Shown: one piece after another, positions 24,058 to 32,749 of the stretch | How the letters are laid out: each line of letters begins with the position of its first letter | How positions within the stretch are numbered: position 1 is the first letter of the stretch | Source: Mycobacterium paraterrae | GTDB lineage: Bacteria; Actinomycetota; Actinomycetes; Mycobacteriales; Mycobacteriaceae | Assembly: GCF_022430545.2 (NCBI RefSeq) | Contig: NZ_CP092488.2 | Span: forward strand, 2,914,001 to 2,978,000 | DNA: 64,000 bases | Reading direction: 5' to 3' | The notes under the pieces: model-generated | Database searches by the model: none | Told to the model about the DNA's origin: nothing | Seen by the model: only the letters and a program-made list of their open reading frames with translations | Translations under genes and position numbers: made by a program

Positions 24058-25894
24058 TCTTGAAGACAGCGCTGGTGATGGTTCCGAATGCGTTTCTGCC
24101 GCCGATGAATAGCCGTTTGGTGTCGTAGCCCGCGACGTCTTTCATGTTTTGGCCGCCGAAGCGGGCCGCGGCGCCGTCGGGCAGGACGACCTCGACGCCG
24201 AGCAGTCCGTGGCGCACCTCGAGGCGTTCCTCGCCGGTCGCGTTGGCAATCAGTTCGCCGACGGTGCGGTCGAGGCCCTCGGTGGGGATGGCCGGGCAGG
24301 TCACGCCTTGCTCGTGGAGTTTGCGTGTGAGGTCGCCGAGGGTGACCGCGGCGCCGACCGTCAGGTTCAAGTTGCCGGTGTTGACCTCGACCGTGGTGTC
24401 GTCGCCGTCGGCGTGGGGCGCGGTGCTGGGGTGGCCCTCGAGTGCGGCGCGCACGGCGGCTTCGAATGCGGGCAGCGCGGGTTCTTCGGGTGAGGGTTCG
24501 GGCAGCATGATGCCGGGGTTGAAGGTCTGCGCGGGATCGAAGACCTGCTTGACGATGCGTTGCGCGGCGATCTCGACCGGGGTGAAGCGTTTGGTCATGA
24601 ATTGGATCTTCTCGGTGCCGACGCCGTGCTCGCCGGTGATGGTGCCGTCCAACTTCAATGCCGCTTCGATGATTTCGTTGTTGGCGGCCTCCAATGCCGC
24701 GGCCGCGTCGGGATTCTCCTTGTCGTAAAACGTGGTCGGGTGCAGGTCCCCGTCCCCGGCATGTCCGGTCACTGCGATGAACAGCAAGGCGTCCGAGTGC
24801 CGGGTGGCGGCGTCCTGGATTGCCTGCTGCATCTCCGGAATGTGTTGGCGCGGAACGGTGACGTCGCCGATGAAGAAGCCCTTGCCGCTGTGCACCACGG
24901 CGTCCGGAGCGTGCAGGCGTCCGTACCAGAGCTTGGCGCGGGCGTCGTCGTCATCGGCGCGGCGCACCTCGGTGGCGTGTTGCCGCAACACCTTTTCGAC
25001 GATCGCGCCGTCGCGCTCGACCTCGGCGGCGGTCCCGTCGACATCGATGAGCACGATCGCGTCGGCGTCGGTGGGATAGCCGGTGTCGGTGAACTGCTGC
25101 AGGCCGTTGATGCCGGCCCGGTCGAGCCATTCGACAGCCGCCGGCACGGTCCCGGTCTGGATGATCGCAGAGATGGTCTCGGCTGCCTCCCGGGCGGTGG
25201 TGAAGCTGCCCATCAGGCTGCGAGTGACCGGCGCAATCGGGCGCAACGCGACGGTCGCCTCCGTGAGGATCGCCAGCGTGCCTTCCGACCCGATCAGAAT
25301 CCCGAGCAGATCCGGGCCGTCGTCGGCCGCGCTGAGGTTGACCACGGTGCCGTCAGCCAGAACCGCCTCGACACCGAGGACGTGGTTGTAGGTCACGCCG
25401 TATTTGAGAGCGTGCGGCCCACCGGCGTTTTCGATGATGTTGCCGCCGACGCTCGCCAGATGCGCCGATACCGGGTCGGGTGAGAACACCAGCTTGTGCG
25501 GCGCGAGCTGCTGCTGCAGGTCGAAATTGATGACACCGGGCTGGACCCGAGCGGTGCGAGCTGTCGGGTTGATGTCGAGAACCTTATTCATCTGCGTCAG
25601 GTCAAGCACCGCACGGTCCGCGGCGGCCATGACCCCGGCACTGCAATTCGACGCGCCGGCGCGGGTGACCAACGAAACGCCACGCTCGGCAGCAACTTTG
25701 ACGGCGGCGACGACGTCGTCACGGCTGCGCGGGCGCAACACCAGACCGGGCTGCTGGCCGAAACCCCAATAATCTTTACTGTTTTCGGCCAGCGTGGCCT
25801 CGTCGGTGACCACCGCGTCGCTACCCTGAAGTGCCGCGGCGAACGCCGCAACGATCGTGTCATCCACCAGATGTCTCCTAGCTGCCGAATCCAC
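24041..25894 (-). CDS. FAD-linked 2-hydroxy-acid oxidase, GlcD-like with a GlcE-like C-terminal extension
   Basis: In this 617-residue protein the first ~480 residues follow the glycolate/D-lactate dehydrogenase GlcD plan: a PCMH-type FAD domain (VLRPRSRDDVVAAV, SPDPVSAHLASVGGNIIENAGG, LIGSEGTLAILTEA) and the C-terminal GEHGVGTEKIQFM. A linker then leads to about 120 residues ending in KDVAGYDTKRLFIGG and GTITSAVFKI, resembling part of the FAD-domain subunit GlcE. This looks like a GlcD-GlcE fusion. The reaction expected is oxidation of a 2-hydroxy acid to a 2-oxo acid. The adjacent benzoylformate-decarboxylase-like gene would use that product, supporting a consecutive pathway. Confidence 0.85.
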   Translation of the reverse strand: MDSAARRHLVDDTIVAAFAAALQGSDAVVTDEATLAENSKDYWGFGQQPGLVLRPRSRDDVVAAVKVAAERGVSLVTRAGASNCSAGVMAAADRAVLDLTQMNKVLDINPTARTARVQPGVINFDLQQQLAPHKLVFSPDPVSAHLASVGGNIIENAGGPHALKYGVTYNHVLGVEAVLADGTVVNLSAADDGPDLLGILIGSEGTLAILTEATVALRPIAPVTRSLMGSFTTAREAAETISAIIQTGTVPAAVEWLDRAGINGLQQFTDTGYPTDADAIVLIDVDGTAAEVERDGAIVEKVLRQHATEVRRADDDDARAKLWYGRLHAPDAVVHSGKGFFIGDVTVPRQHIPEMQQAIQDAATRHSDALLFIAVTGHAGDGDLHPTTFYDKENPDAAAALEAANNEIIEAALKLDGTITGEHGVGTEKIQFMTKRFTPVEIAAQRIVKQVFDPAQTFNPGIMLPEPSPEEPALPAFEAAVRAALEGHPSTAPHADGDDTTVEVNTGNLNLTVGAAVTLGDLTRKLHEQGVTCPAIPTEGLDRTVGELIANATGEERLEVRHGLLGVEVVLPDGAAARFGGQNMKDVAGYDTKRLFIGGRNAFGTITSAVFKIAVVR

Positions 25895-27491
25895 CGGGCA
25901 CGGGTGTCGTGCGGGCGTTGATCAGGGTGGGACGGTCGCGGTCGGCGATGCCGGCTTTGACCAATTCGAACACCTCGTCAGAGCTGTGTGCTTCGTGGGC
26001 GTCGACGCCGTAGCTGGCTGCGGTCGCGACGATGTCGAGGTCGGGGATGTCGAGCCCGGGCACGTTCGGGGTCTTCTCCCAGACGCCGAACTCTTTGACC
26101 ACGCCGTATTCGGCGTTGGACGCCACGACGATGGTGAGCGGAACCTTGTAGCGTGCCGCGCTCCACAGCGCGGTGATCGCGTAATGGATGGAGCCGTCAC
26201 CCATGCACGACACCACCGGACGATCGGGAGCCGCGACTTGCGCGCCGACCGATGCCGGCAGGCCCCAGCCGAGTCCACCGCCGGCGGCCGACAGATGTGA
26301 GCGCGGATTGCCCGGACGGATGCTGTCGGTCATCGCAATCTCGTTGCTGCCGGCTTCACTGACCCACAGCGTGTCCGCGGGTGCGGCGTGAGCGACGGCG
26401 GTCCACAGATCCGCGGGCTTGAGCGGTACCTGCTCCGAGACCCGTTCGGGGGCCGCAGCGCGCGGCGCGGGCGCGGAGCGCTGGGTGGGTTTCACCGCCG
26501 CCGCCAAAGCTTTTGCGGCGGTGCGAATGTCGGCGACGATCGCGTCACCGACGGGCGCGCGGGCGGCCTCGTCGGGATCGTTGGTGATCTGGATCAAGCG
26601 AGCACCCTCAGGCAGGTAGGGCCCTGGCACCAGCGGGTAGTAGCGGAACACCGGCGTCCCGATCGTGAGTATCAGGTCGTGGCCGGCGAGAAGTCCGGAG
26701 ATCCAGCCCGCCCCGGGCGGCAGCGCGCCGTGGTAGAGCCGGTGATTCTCCGGGAACCCGCTCCAACCGGTCAATGGTGCGGTGAACACCGGTGATTCGG
26801 TGCGCTCGGCCAGCTCGATCACCGCGTCGTAGGCGTCGTAGCGGTCGATATCGCCACCCACGACGATCGCCGGCGACGTCGCTGCGTCGAGTTGGGCGCC
26901 GACCTGCTCGGCCAACTCGGTCGGGAACCCCGCCGCGTGGGTCACGGTGCGATCGCGCACCACCGCGATGTCGGCGAGCTGGTCGTCGGTCAGCTCGATC
27001 GGCATGTCGTCCATCGGCAGCGAAACGAACACCGGGCCCATCGGCGGGGTGGTGGCCAGGTGGATGGCCCGGGCCAGTACGGCGGGGGATTCGCTCGCAA
27101 TTGCGGGTTCGGCCGCCCACTTGATGAACGGTCTAGGCACCGTGACGGGTTCGTGGTTGGTCAGCAGGCAGTACTGGTTTTGCATGTTGCGGCGCTGGTT
27201 GCCCGCGGTGATGATCAGCGGCGTCTTGTTGACGTAGGCGTTGTAGATCTGGCCTTGTGCGTTACCCATGCCCGGTGCGGTGTGCAGATTGACCAGGGCG
27301 GGACGGCCGGTGACTTGCGCGTAGGCGTCGGCCATGCCGACCGGGATCATTTCCTGCAGGCCCAAGAAGTAGCGGAAGTCGTCGGGAAAGTCTTGCAGCA
27401 GAGCTAATTCCGACGAGCCGGGGTTGCCGAACCAGGTGGTCAGATTGTGTGAGCGGAACAGGTCGAGGATGGCGTCGCGCACTGTGGTCAT
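25878..27491 (-). CDS. Thiamine-diphosphate-dependent decarboxylase, benzoylformate-decarboxylase-like
   Basis: The 537-residue protein matches ThDP enzymes: Glu47 (LQEMIPVG) activates the cofactor, and GDGSIHYAITALW near the C-terminus is the Mg/diphosphate motif. Active-site positions known for Pseudomonas benzoylformate decarboxylase are present with the same numbers: Ser26 (FGNPGSSEL) and His70 (LVNLHTAPG). The third, His281, falls in PVFRYYPLVPG and is a tyrosine here (about residue 285). The enzyme should convert a 2-oxo acid to an aldehyde and CO2, but probably with altered specificity. Its end overlaps the FAD oxidase start by 17 bases. Acetolactate-synthase-like or 2-hydroxyacyl-lyase-like activity is the main alternative. 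Confidence 0.85.
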   Translation of the reverse strand: MTTVRDAILDLFRSHNLTTWFGNPGSSELALLQDFPDDFRYFLGLQEMIPVGMADAYAQVTGRPALVNLHTAPGMGNAQGQIYNAYVNKTPLIITAGNQRRNMQNQYCLLTNHEPVTVPRPFIKWAAEPAIASESPAVLARAIHLATTPPMGPVFVSLPMDDMPIELTDDQLADIAVVRDRTVTHAAGFPTELAEQVGAQLDAATSPAIVVGGDIDRYDAYDAVIELAERTESPVFTAPLTGWSGFPENHRLYHGALPPGAGWISGLLAGHDLILTIGTPVFRYYPLVPGPYLPEGARLIQITNDPDEAARAPVGDAIVADIRTAAKALAAAVKPTQRSAPAPRAAAPERVSEQVPLKPADLWTAVAHAAPADTLWVSEAGSNEIAMTDSIRPGNPRSHLSAAGGGLGWGLPASVGAQVAAPDRPVVSCMGDGSIHYAITALWSAARYKVPLTIVVASNAEYGVVKEFGVWEKTPNVPGLDIPDLDIVATAASYGVDAHEAHSSDEVFELVKAGIADRDRPTLINARTTPVPGGFGS

Positions 27492-27526
27492 GGATGGCCG
27501 TCGCTTTCATGCAGGTAAGAAGAGAG

Positions 27527-28354
27527 TTAGTCGAGTTCCCCGGGCACGGGGTTCAGCGCCCAGCTCAAGGCGAAGTCGGCGACTTCTTCCCATCCCGGTG
27601 CGCCGCAGGTGAAGTGGTCTCGCTCAGGGAAGAGCTTGTAGGCGGCGATCGCGGCCGAGTGCTTGGCGTTTTTCGCGTAGTTCTCGTGCTGCACCGCGGG
27701 CGGCAGGATGTGGTCGTGACCGCCGGCGATGAACAACAGCGGCGCGCGGTCGTCGTTGGCGAAGTTGTAGGTGGTGGCCGCGTGGGGCGTGACGTTGGCC
27801 AGGCCGCCCTGGAACAAGATGCGCGCCGGCACCGGAACCGCGTACCGCTCATAGGCGATCGCGGAGTCGGCTTCGGTGAGTGTGTTGGTGAACGCGTAAT
27901 GGAATTGCTCGGGTGTGATGGGCACCGCGCGGTGCAGGTTGGCGGGGTTTTTCAATACCGGAAATGTAGCCCGGACCTCCGAGAACGGCAGAGCTTTAAC
28001 GCCTTTGACGGTGGCACCGTCGATCGACACCCCGGCGCGCCCGTAGCCGGCGTCGAGCAGGAGTTGGACGAAGGTGCCGCCGAAGGAATGGCCCATCAAT
28101 ATCGGTGGCTCAGCGAGTTCGTCGATGATTTCGGCGAGATGGTCGAACACCTCCCGCACCCCGAGGTCGGCCAACGGCTCGGGGTTCTCCCGCAATGCCG
28201 CGACTCCGGCCGGACCGGGGGCTACGCCGGGGTAGCCCGGTGTGAGGACGGAGAAGCCGCGAGCGCGGTAGTGCGCGACCCAGTCCTCCCACGCAAACGG
28301 TGTCATCCACAGGCCGTGGACCAAAACGATGGTCTGCTCAGGGGCGGCGTTCAT
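27527..28354 (-). CDS. Alpha/beta hydrolase, first gene of the catabolic operon
   Basis: The 275-residue protein starts MNAAPEQTIVLVHGLWMTPFAWEDW and has the nucleophile elbow GHSFGG and a late His in ERDHFTCGAPGWEEV. The absence of a signal peptide suggests a cytosolic esterase or lactonase. It lies 35 bases upstream of the decarboxylase gene on the same strand, so it is probably the first gene of the operon that runs to the P450. The divergent PucR-type regulator starts about 110 bases away. It could open a lactone or cleave an ester of the pathway substrate; the exact chemistry is unknown. Confidence 0.82.
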   Translation of the reverse strand: MNAAPEQTIVLVHGLWMTPFAWEDWVAHYRARGFSVLTPGYPGVAPGPAGVAALRENPEPLADLGVREVFDHLAEIIDELAEPPILMGHSFGGTFVQLLLDAGYGRAGVSIDGATVKGVKALPFSEVRATFPVLKNPANLHRAVPITPEQFHYAFTNTLTEADSAIAYERYAVPVPARILFQGGLANVTPHAATTYNFANDDRAPLLFIAGGHDHILPPAVQHENYAKNAKHSAAIAAYKLFPERDHFTCGAPGWEEVADFALSWALNPVPGELD

Positions 28355-28466
28355 GACATGAATCGTGCTTGCCGGGCGTGGGCTTCACAATGAACGGCAG
28401 CCCAAAGTCGTGATCGCGAACCTTGTGCCCACGCACAACGACGCGTTGCGCTCTACGATTCGATAC

Positions 28467-29672
28467 ATGTTGCAGCAGCGACCGTCGACGGTGCTCGTCG
28501 ATCGTGTGCGGCAACGTTCGGACGAGATCGTGACGAAGGTGCTGACTCTGCTTCGCACGGAAGTCCCGGACTACCTTCCCAGCAGTGACGACAGCGGCGA
28601 ATCTGTCCGCGACAACATCGCCGATTATCTGGAAGAGATGCTCGACTGGATTGACCGGGGTGCTGAACCCGGCCATCCCAGTTTCGATTCCGCCATTCGT
28701 CATCGTGCTAGCCAAGGTCTGACGTTGTCGAATCTGTTGCACGCCTACCGCCTAGGGGCGGCAGCTATCTGGGACGAGCTGGCACGCCTCGCGGGCACCG
28801 GCGAAATCGATAAGGAAGCCCTCATTGCGGCGACACCGTCTATCTTCGCCTGGATGAACACCAATTCGCTTCGCGCACACGCGGTTTTCCGCGAGATCGA
28901 CATCCGCGACGCGCGACGCAACGAGCAAGTGCGCGCGGCGTTGCTTGACACGGTGCTGTTCAACGAGTCCAGCATGGGAGCGCCGTTCTGGGATGCGGTC
29001 GCTGCCCTCGGCCTGCCGCGAACAGGTCAGCTCTCCATCATTGCGGCGACCAGCGCGGAGCCTTCAGTCCAGCATTCGCCTCCTGACATCGAAACGCTGA
29101 TCTCGGCGCACCCGGCTGTTTACGACTCGTGGTTTCGCCTCACGTCGCATGCGCAGTTGGGGGTCGTGTCGATTCGGCCGAACCGCGCCGACGCTCTCGA
29201 CGGTATTGCCAGCGATATCTGCGCCGACATGCCCGTCACGATCGGCCTCAGCGGCCCCTTTACTGACATCGCTGACTGCTCGAAAGCACGCGCCCAAGCT
29301 CAAGTCGCCGCGTCGGCGTGCTCGGCCGCACGCCCGACTGTTCGCTACGACCGGGATGTCATGGCGGTGTTGCTCGCGAGCTCGCCGGACGCTGCCGCAT
29401 CGGTAGTAACAGCCACTCTGGGGCCGTTACTCGAATTGCCGATTGAACGGCGCGAACCAATCCTCACCGCGGTCGACACCTGGCTACGGCGCGGCCAGTC
29501 CGTCGCGGCTACCGCCGACGAGCTGCACTGTCACCGCAACACCGTCAACTACCGGTTGCGCCGATTCGCCGAACTCACCGGACGGCCGCTGGACGACAAC
29601 ATCTGGCTGGCCCAAGTCGCGCTGGCGCTGGAAGCGGCGCGCGGTCAGGAGAGCAACCGCGTGCTGAGCTGA
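28467..29672 (+). CDS. PucR/CdaR-type transcriptional regulator
   Basis: The frame opens at 28365, but ATG 28467 (401 residues) seems the natural start. The N-terminal half is a sensor region of the GGDEF-like/RsbRD type (SNLLHAYRLGAAAIWDEL). The C-terminal part has the PucR helix-turn-helix: LRRGQSVAATADELHCHRNTVNYRLRRF followed by LTGRPL. Such regulators respond to catabolic substrates and typically activate a divergent operon. It is divergent from the hydrolase-decarboxylase-oxidase-esterase-P450 operon, with about 110 bases between start codons for shared promoters. I infer that it controls that operon. Confidence 0.85.
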   Translation: MLQQRPSTVLVDRVRQRSDEIVTKVLTLLRTEVPDYLPSSDDSGESVRDNIADYLEEMLDWIDRGAEPGHPSFDSAIRHRASQGLTLSNLLHAYRLGAAAIWDELARLAGTGEIDKEALIAATPSIFAWMNTNSLRAHAVFREIDIRDARRNEQVRAALLDTVLFNESSMGAPFWDAVAALGLPRTGQLSIIAATSAEPSVQHSPPDIETLISAHPAVYDSWFRLTSHAQLGVVSIRPNRADALDGIASDICADMPVTIGLSGPFTDIADCSKARAQAQVAASACSAARPTVRYDRDVMAVLLASSPDAAASVVTATLGPLLELPIERREPILTAVDTWLRRGQSVAATADELHCHRNTVNYRLRRFAELTGRPLDDNIWLAQVALALEAARGQESNRVLS

Positions 29673-29793
29673 GCGGTGGAGCGAATGTGCGAGGCTGCGC
29701 AGCCGGATTGCAAGGCAACCAAGGTGAATATGGCCAGTCGGCAGTGTGAATTGCCTGCATAAAATCGGTGGTCAACGTCGTTACAGTTGAGTC

Positions 29794-30324
29794 GTGACGA
29801 AGCCGGATCATGCACTGCGCCTAACAGGTGACACCCTTGTGCATCTTGCTGACAGCACGTACAGCTTTTGCAACTTACTGAGATTTGAATTCGACGGACA
29901 ACCTTCGGCTGCCGAATTGATCGACGCCGTCTTGCGTCACCCTCGTTATCACGACATGTTCATCAGTCCATGGACCGGACCGGCGAAGGGCGTACACGGT
30001 CCCTACCGGCTGGAGACGCTTACAGTCGAGGGATTTCGTCCGTGCTCGGCGTCCGAGGCGTTACAAGTCCTCCACGATTGGATGGCAGATCCCGAAGTCG
30101 ACGCCACATTCATTGCGGAAATACGCGAGTCGCACGAAATCGTGGCGGCGTGGACCAGTCCGCTGGTCATTGGTGCAGACGAGATCTACCGACTTGTCGT
30201 GCCTCGTGAGGGCAACGAACACGAGTGCGGCTGGATCTCCGGAATGGGCTTTGGATTCCACGAGTTGATCACGATCGACCGTCGCACCAACGTTCTCCAC
30301 GTCATTGTTGCGACCGACGACTAG
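29794..30324 (+). CDS. Hypothetical protein next to the toxin/immunity run
   Basis: A GTG start at 29794 gives 176 residues with well-formed secondary-structure patterns but no family I recognise. Phrases such as LRFEFDGQPSAAELIDAVLRH and DWMADPEVDATFIAEIRESHE suggest an alpha/beta fold. The protein is acidic, a common feature of immunity proteins, and it faces a barstar-like gene, so a cytosolic immunity role is possible but unproven. The 120 bases upstream after the PucR regulator contain no other gene. Confidence 0.65.
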   Translation: MTKPDHALRLTGDTLVHLADSTYSFCNLLRFEFDGQPSAAELIDAVLRHPRYHDMFISPWTGPAKGVHGPYRLETLTVEGFRPCSASEALQVLHDWMADPEVDATFIAEIRESHEIVAAWTSPLVIGADEIYRLVVPREGNEHECGWISGMGFGFHELITIDRRTNVLHVIVATDD

Positions 30325-30451
30325 GCACCCCCACCCGGCATCACGCCAAGGGATTGCTAAGTACGCGCGTGGGGCATCGGTCGTATGCTCGATCATGCTG
30401 TGTGGCAGGGACGTTGCTCGCCTCAGCGCAGTCCGTCTTCGCTGGCAGTGC

Positions 30452-30946
30452 TTAAAGACCGCGTTTACTATCCAACCACTCGTCGCGATTCCACTGCGGT
30501 TCCGTGGCACCCACCGGTGCTAACTGCAGGCCGGGATCATCTGACTGCACAAGGCAAATCAAATGATCGCCGACGATCAGTGCGTCCCGCTGGTTTAGGG
30601 CATAGATGTCGAGTAGGTGATGAGCCGCTTCGGGATACCGGGATGCGAAGGTGTCAAACCGCCTGAGCGCCAACACCACTCTCAACGTGCCGGCAGGCAG
30701 GTCTTGATCAAGAGCCCGCATATCACTCAAGCAGTCGTTGAGCGCAGACCAGTTGTGCCCGTAGTGCCGAGGGAAATCGAACATTTGAGCCAGACCGTCA
30801 TGCATGTGGGCCACATCTACCCAGGCTGACGTGTCGGCAGTGAGTATGCGATAGCCAGCGTTACGCAACGCATCGATATCTCGGTCGATCGCGGCCGGCC
30901 GAAAGTACAGATTGACCGCCGATCGCAGAAGCTCGGCGCCATACAC
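30452..30946 (-). CDS. Barstar-family (ribonuclease inhibitor) protein
   Basis: The 164-residue protein carries the barstar core: a helix-strand start (ALRNAGYRILTADTSAW), then FDFPRHYGHNWSALNDCLSD, the signature around the barnase-contacting helix, followed by LRVVLALRRFDTF. Barstar blocks barnase-like RNases by occupying their active site. It is the last of seven same-strand genes that include a secreted-toxin candidate, so it may protect against an RNase delivered by kin or competitors. It is about 70 residues longer than classical barstar, with a C-terminal extension. No barnase gene is next to it. Confidence 0.8.
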   Translation of the reverse strand: MYGAELLRSAVNLYFRPAAIDRDIDALRNAGYRILTADTSAWVDVAHMHDGLAQMFDFPRHYGHNWSALNDCLSDMRALDQDLPAGTLRVVLALRRFDTFASRYPEAAHHLLDIYALNQRDALIVGDHLICLVQSDDPGLQLAPVGATEPQWNRDEWLDSKRGL

Positions 30947-30996
30947 ACCGCCACTCTATAAGGGGGGGTATGTATGGCGAATCCGTCCATCTGGCG

Positions 30997-31575
30997 CTAG
31001 GCCTTGCAGACTTCTCGAAGTACGGCAGGTGTCCACCGCGGCCAGGCCGGCGAGCCGACAAGGAAGCCATCGTTGATTTGCGCGACGATTCGCGGGCCCT
31101 TGATTCCGCTGCTGTCATACACGGTCGCCGAGTCAGAACGGGTCATGGCGACAGCGACAAACCCCCAAAGACGTTGATAGCGTTCGCGAATCTTGTCCTC
31201 GGGGACGCTGTGTCCGCCGGCGGCAACCCGATGCCGGACGCGCTCGACCGCAAGCTCCTCGGGAATGATCAGAACATGCAAGACGATGGTGTAATGCGCT
31301 GCCCGAGCGGCGTCGACCAGTTCTACCTTCGACGGATGGGAGAACACCGTCTCGGCGATGAACGACACGCCCAGCTCGATGAGCTTGGTTCGCGTCGCCG
31401 CTGCGACCCGCGCGGCGTCGTAGGAATGCGCGGCCGGATCATCGGGCCAACGCTGCTTGGCGATCTCGTCGGCGTTGACGAATGGGCTGCCCGGCAGCAG
31501 CGGTGCGAGCGTAAGTTCGACGAACGTCGACTTGCCGGCGCCGTTGGGTCCGACGACAAGATCAAGCCGCTTCAT
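30997..31575 (-). CDS. Zeta-toxin-like P-loop kinase
   Basis: The 192-residue protein begins with a P-loop (GPNGAGKST, residues 9-17), followed by FVNADEIAKQRW, typical of zeta toxins and related AAA-type kinases, and later FIAETVFSHPSK and RVRHRVAAGGHSVPEDKIRERY. Zeta toxins phosphorylate UDP-GlcNAc and block cell-wall synthesis. Its ATG overlaps the stop of the upstream small gene by 4 bases, giving an antitoxin-toxin order. From memory the pair resembles Rv0367c-Rv0366c of M. tuberculosis. The enzymatic target is not established here. Confidence 0.85.
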   Translation of the reverse strand: MKRLDLVVGPNGAGKSTFVELTLAPLLPGSPFVNADEIAKQRWPDDPAAHSYDAARVAAATRTKLIELGVSFIAETVFSHPSKVELVDAARAAHYTIVLHVLIIPEELAVERVRHRVAAGGHSVPEDKIRERYQRLWGFVAVAMTRSDSATVYDSSGIKGPRIVAQINDGFLVGSPAWPRWTPAVLREVCKA

Positions 31576-31997
31576 CGCTTCGGCGCAGGCTTCGCCTTCC
31601 TCCGACGAGGTTGGTTCGCGGACAACACAATTGAGGAGCCGTCAGGCCTGTGCTCGACGATGTCACCTTCGTCGTCGAGAGCCACAGTGGTGATGCCCCG
31701 CGCAGCCAGGACTTTGCCGTAGTCCGATGCCGCGAGATTCTCTTGGATGGAGGCCGCAATCTCAGCGTTGAGCACGACGCCTTCTTCGACGCTGAGTTCG
31801 CGAAGTTCCAGTTCGCCGGCCAGCGCTGCCTCAACCCGTCGTCGTGCCGCCGTCTGTTGCGTCGACACCGCGCGTCCCACGCGGGCCCAGTGGTCCAGCT
31901 GCTGCTTGGCCGAGCGGCTCTGTCGCGCGCCCTCAGCGGCGGCGCTGTCCATGAGATCGGCCGCGACGCGAGTAACTCGGTCCGCGATGTTCGTCAT
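31572..31997 (-). CDS. ParD-like antitoxin of the zeta-toxin pair
   Basis: The 141-residue protein starts MTNIADRVTRVAADLMDSAAAEGARQ and has a helix-rich N-terminal half resembling the ParD-like antitoxins that accompany zeta-type kinases in actinobacteria, with SRSAKQQLDHWARVGRAV as a likely ribbon-helix-helix segment. The tail is basic (RRRKAKPAPKR). Translational coupling to the kinase gene (ATGA overlap at 31572-31575) supports an antitoxin role. I infer the function from position and general resemblance rather than from a catalytic motif. Confidence 0.75.
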   Translation of the reverse strand: MTNIADRVTRVAADLMDSAAAEGARQSRSAKQQLDHWARVGRAVSTQQTAARRRVEAALAGELELRELSVEEGVVLNAEIAASIQENLAASDYGKVLAARGITTVALDDEGDIVEHRPDGSSIVLSANQPRRRKAKPAPKR

Positions 31998-32056
31998 GAG
32001 TGCTCCTGATGTAGCAGACTGCTACAAGCGTAGCATCCTGCTGCACATCATCGAAG

Positions 32057-32446
32057 TTATTCGGGTCCGTCACCACCGCGGGCGTTTGAGACCTGCCGGC
32101 ACTTCGCGGTGAGGTTGAGCCAGATCTTGTACGCCCACTCATGTCGATCTTCGTAAAGCGCGGTAAAGCGGTCGTTAAACCGTGTCATCACCTCGTCCAC
32201 GGTCCCCGGCCACCTGCCGAAGTCCCGGCTATCCGAGCTGGCTAGGACGCCCACTTCGACCAGCCCGTCGACAAGAAGCGATCGGATCGTGTCCACCGTG
32301 AGTCGTTGAACGTCGGCCGGCGAGGCGGCCAAGCCGTCATTGTCGACTATTCCCTTTACGTCAGCCATGGAGACAAAGTCGTCGACGCCGACCGCGAGAA
32401 TGTCGGCGCGTAATGCGTCTTGAGCCATATTGCTCAGATCGGCCAT
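32057..32446 (-). CDS. Hypothetical protein in the toxin/immunity run
   Basis: The 129-residue acidic protein has a helical N-terminus (MAQDALRADILAVGVDDFVSM) and a segment DFGRWPGTVDEVMTRFNDRFTALYEDRHEWAYKIWLNLT that looks like a conserved small domain in actinobacteria. I cannot name the family. It lies 45 bases after the candidate immunity gene and 59 bases before the antitoxin gene on the same strand. Its place suggests an extra immunity or regulatory function, which is inference. A start at the internal ATG 32428 is possible. Confidence 0.6.
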   Translation of the reverse strand: MADLSNMAQDALRADILAVGVDDFVSMADVKGIVDNDGLAASPADVQRLTVDTIRSLLVDGLVEVGVLASSDSRDFGRWPGTVDEVMTRFNDRFTALYEDRHEWAYKIWLNLTAKCRQVSNARGGDGPE

Positions 32447-32491
32447 CGCTTCAACGCTTCTGCGAGGCGTGGTTGAGCGGGCATTAACCGA

Positions 32492-32749
32492 TTAAACATT
32501 CAAGGGCCACTTTTCGAGGAAGGCCTTCACCGCGCGTTCGACTGCCAATCCCTGCGCGTTGGGCACCCAGTCGTCACCCATGTTCCTGACCACCGCTCTC
32601 GCAAGTAATTCGTTCACGGCCCCACGTTGCTCGTTCGTAGGTTCGTGCGTGCTGCGCAGCTGCGCAAGCAAATTGGGATCAGCTTTGCCTAACTCTTCCT
32701 CGATAACTGCGGAGGATTCGGACGGCAAAGCATCCAGAGCATTTTTCAT
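32492..32749 (-). CDS. Candidate immunity protein for the polymorphic toxin
   Basis: This 85-residue acidic, helical protein is translated from an ATG that overlaps the toxin stop codon (TAATG at 32747-32751), with GGAGG in the toxin's last codons acting as its ribosome site. Small acidic genes coupled to the 3' end of a toxin gene are the usual arrangement for immunity proteins. The sequence has no motif I recognise. The immunity assignment therefore comes from gene order alone. Confidence 0.65.
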   Translation of the reverse strand: MKNALDALPSESSAVIEEELGKADPNLLAQLRSTHEPTNEQRGAVNELLARAVVRNMGDDWVPNAQGLAVERAVKAFLEKWPLNV

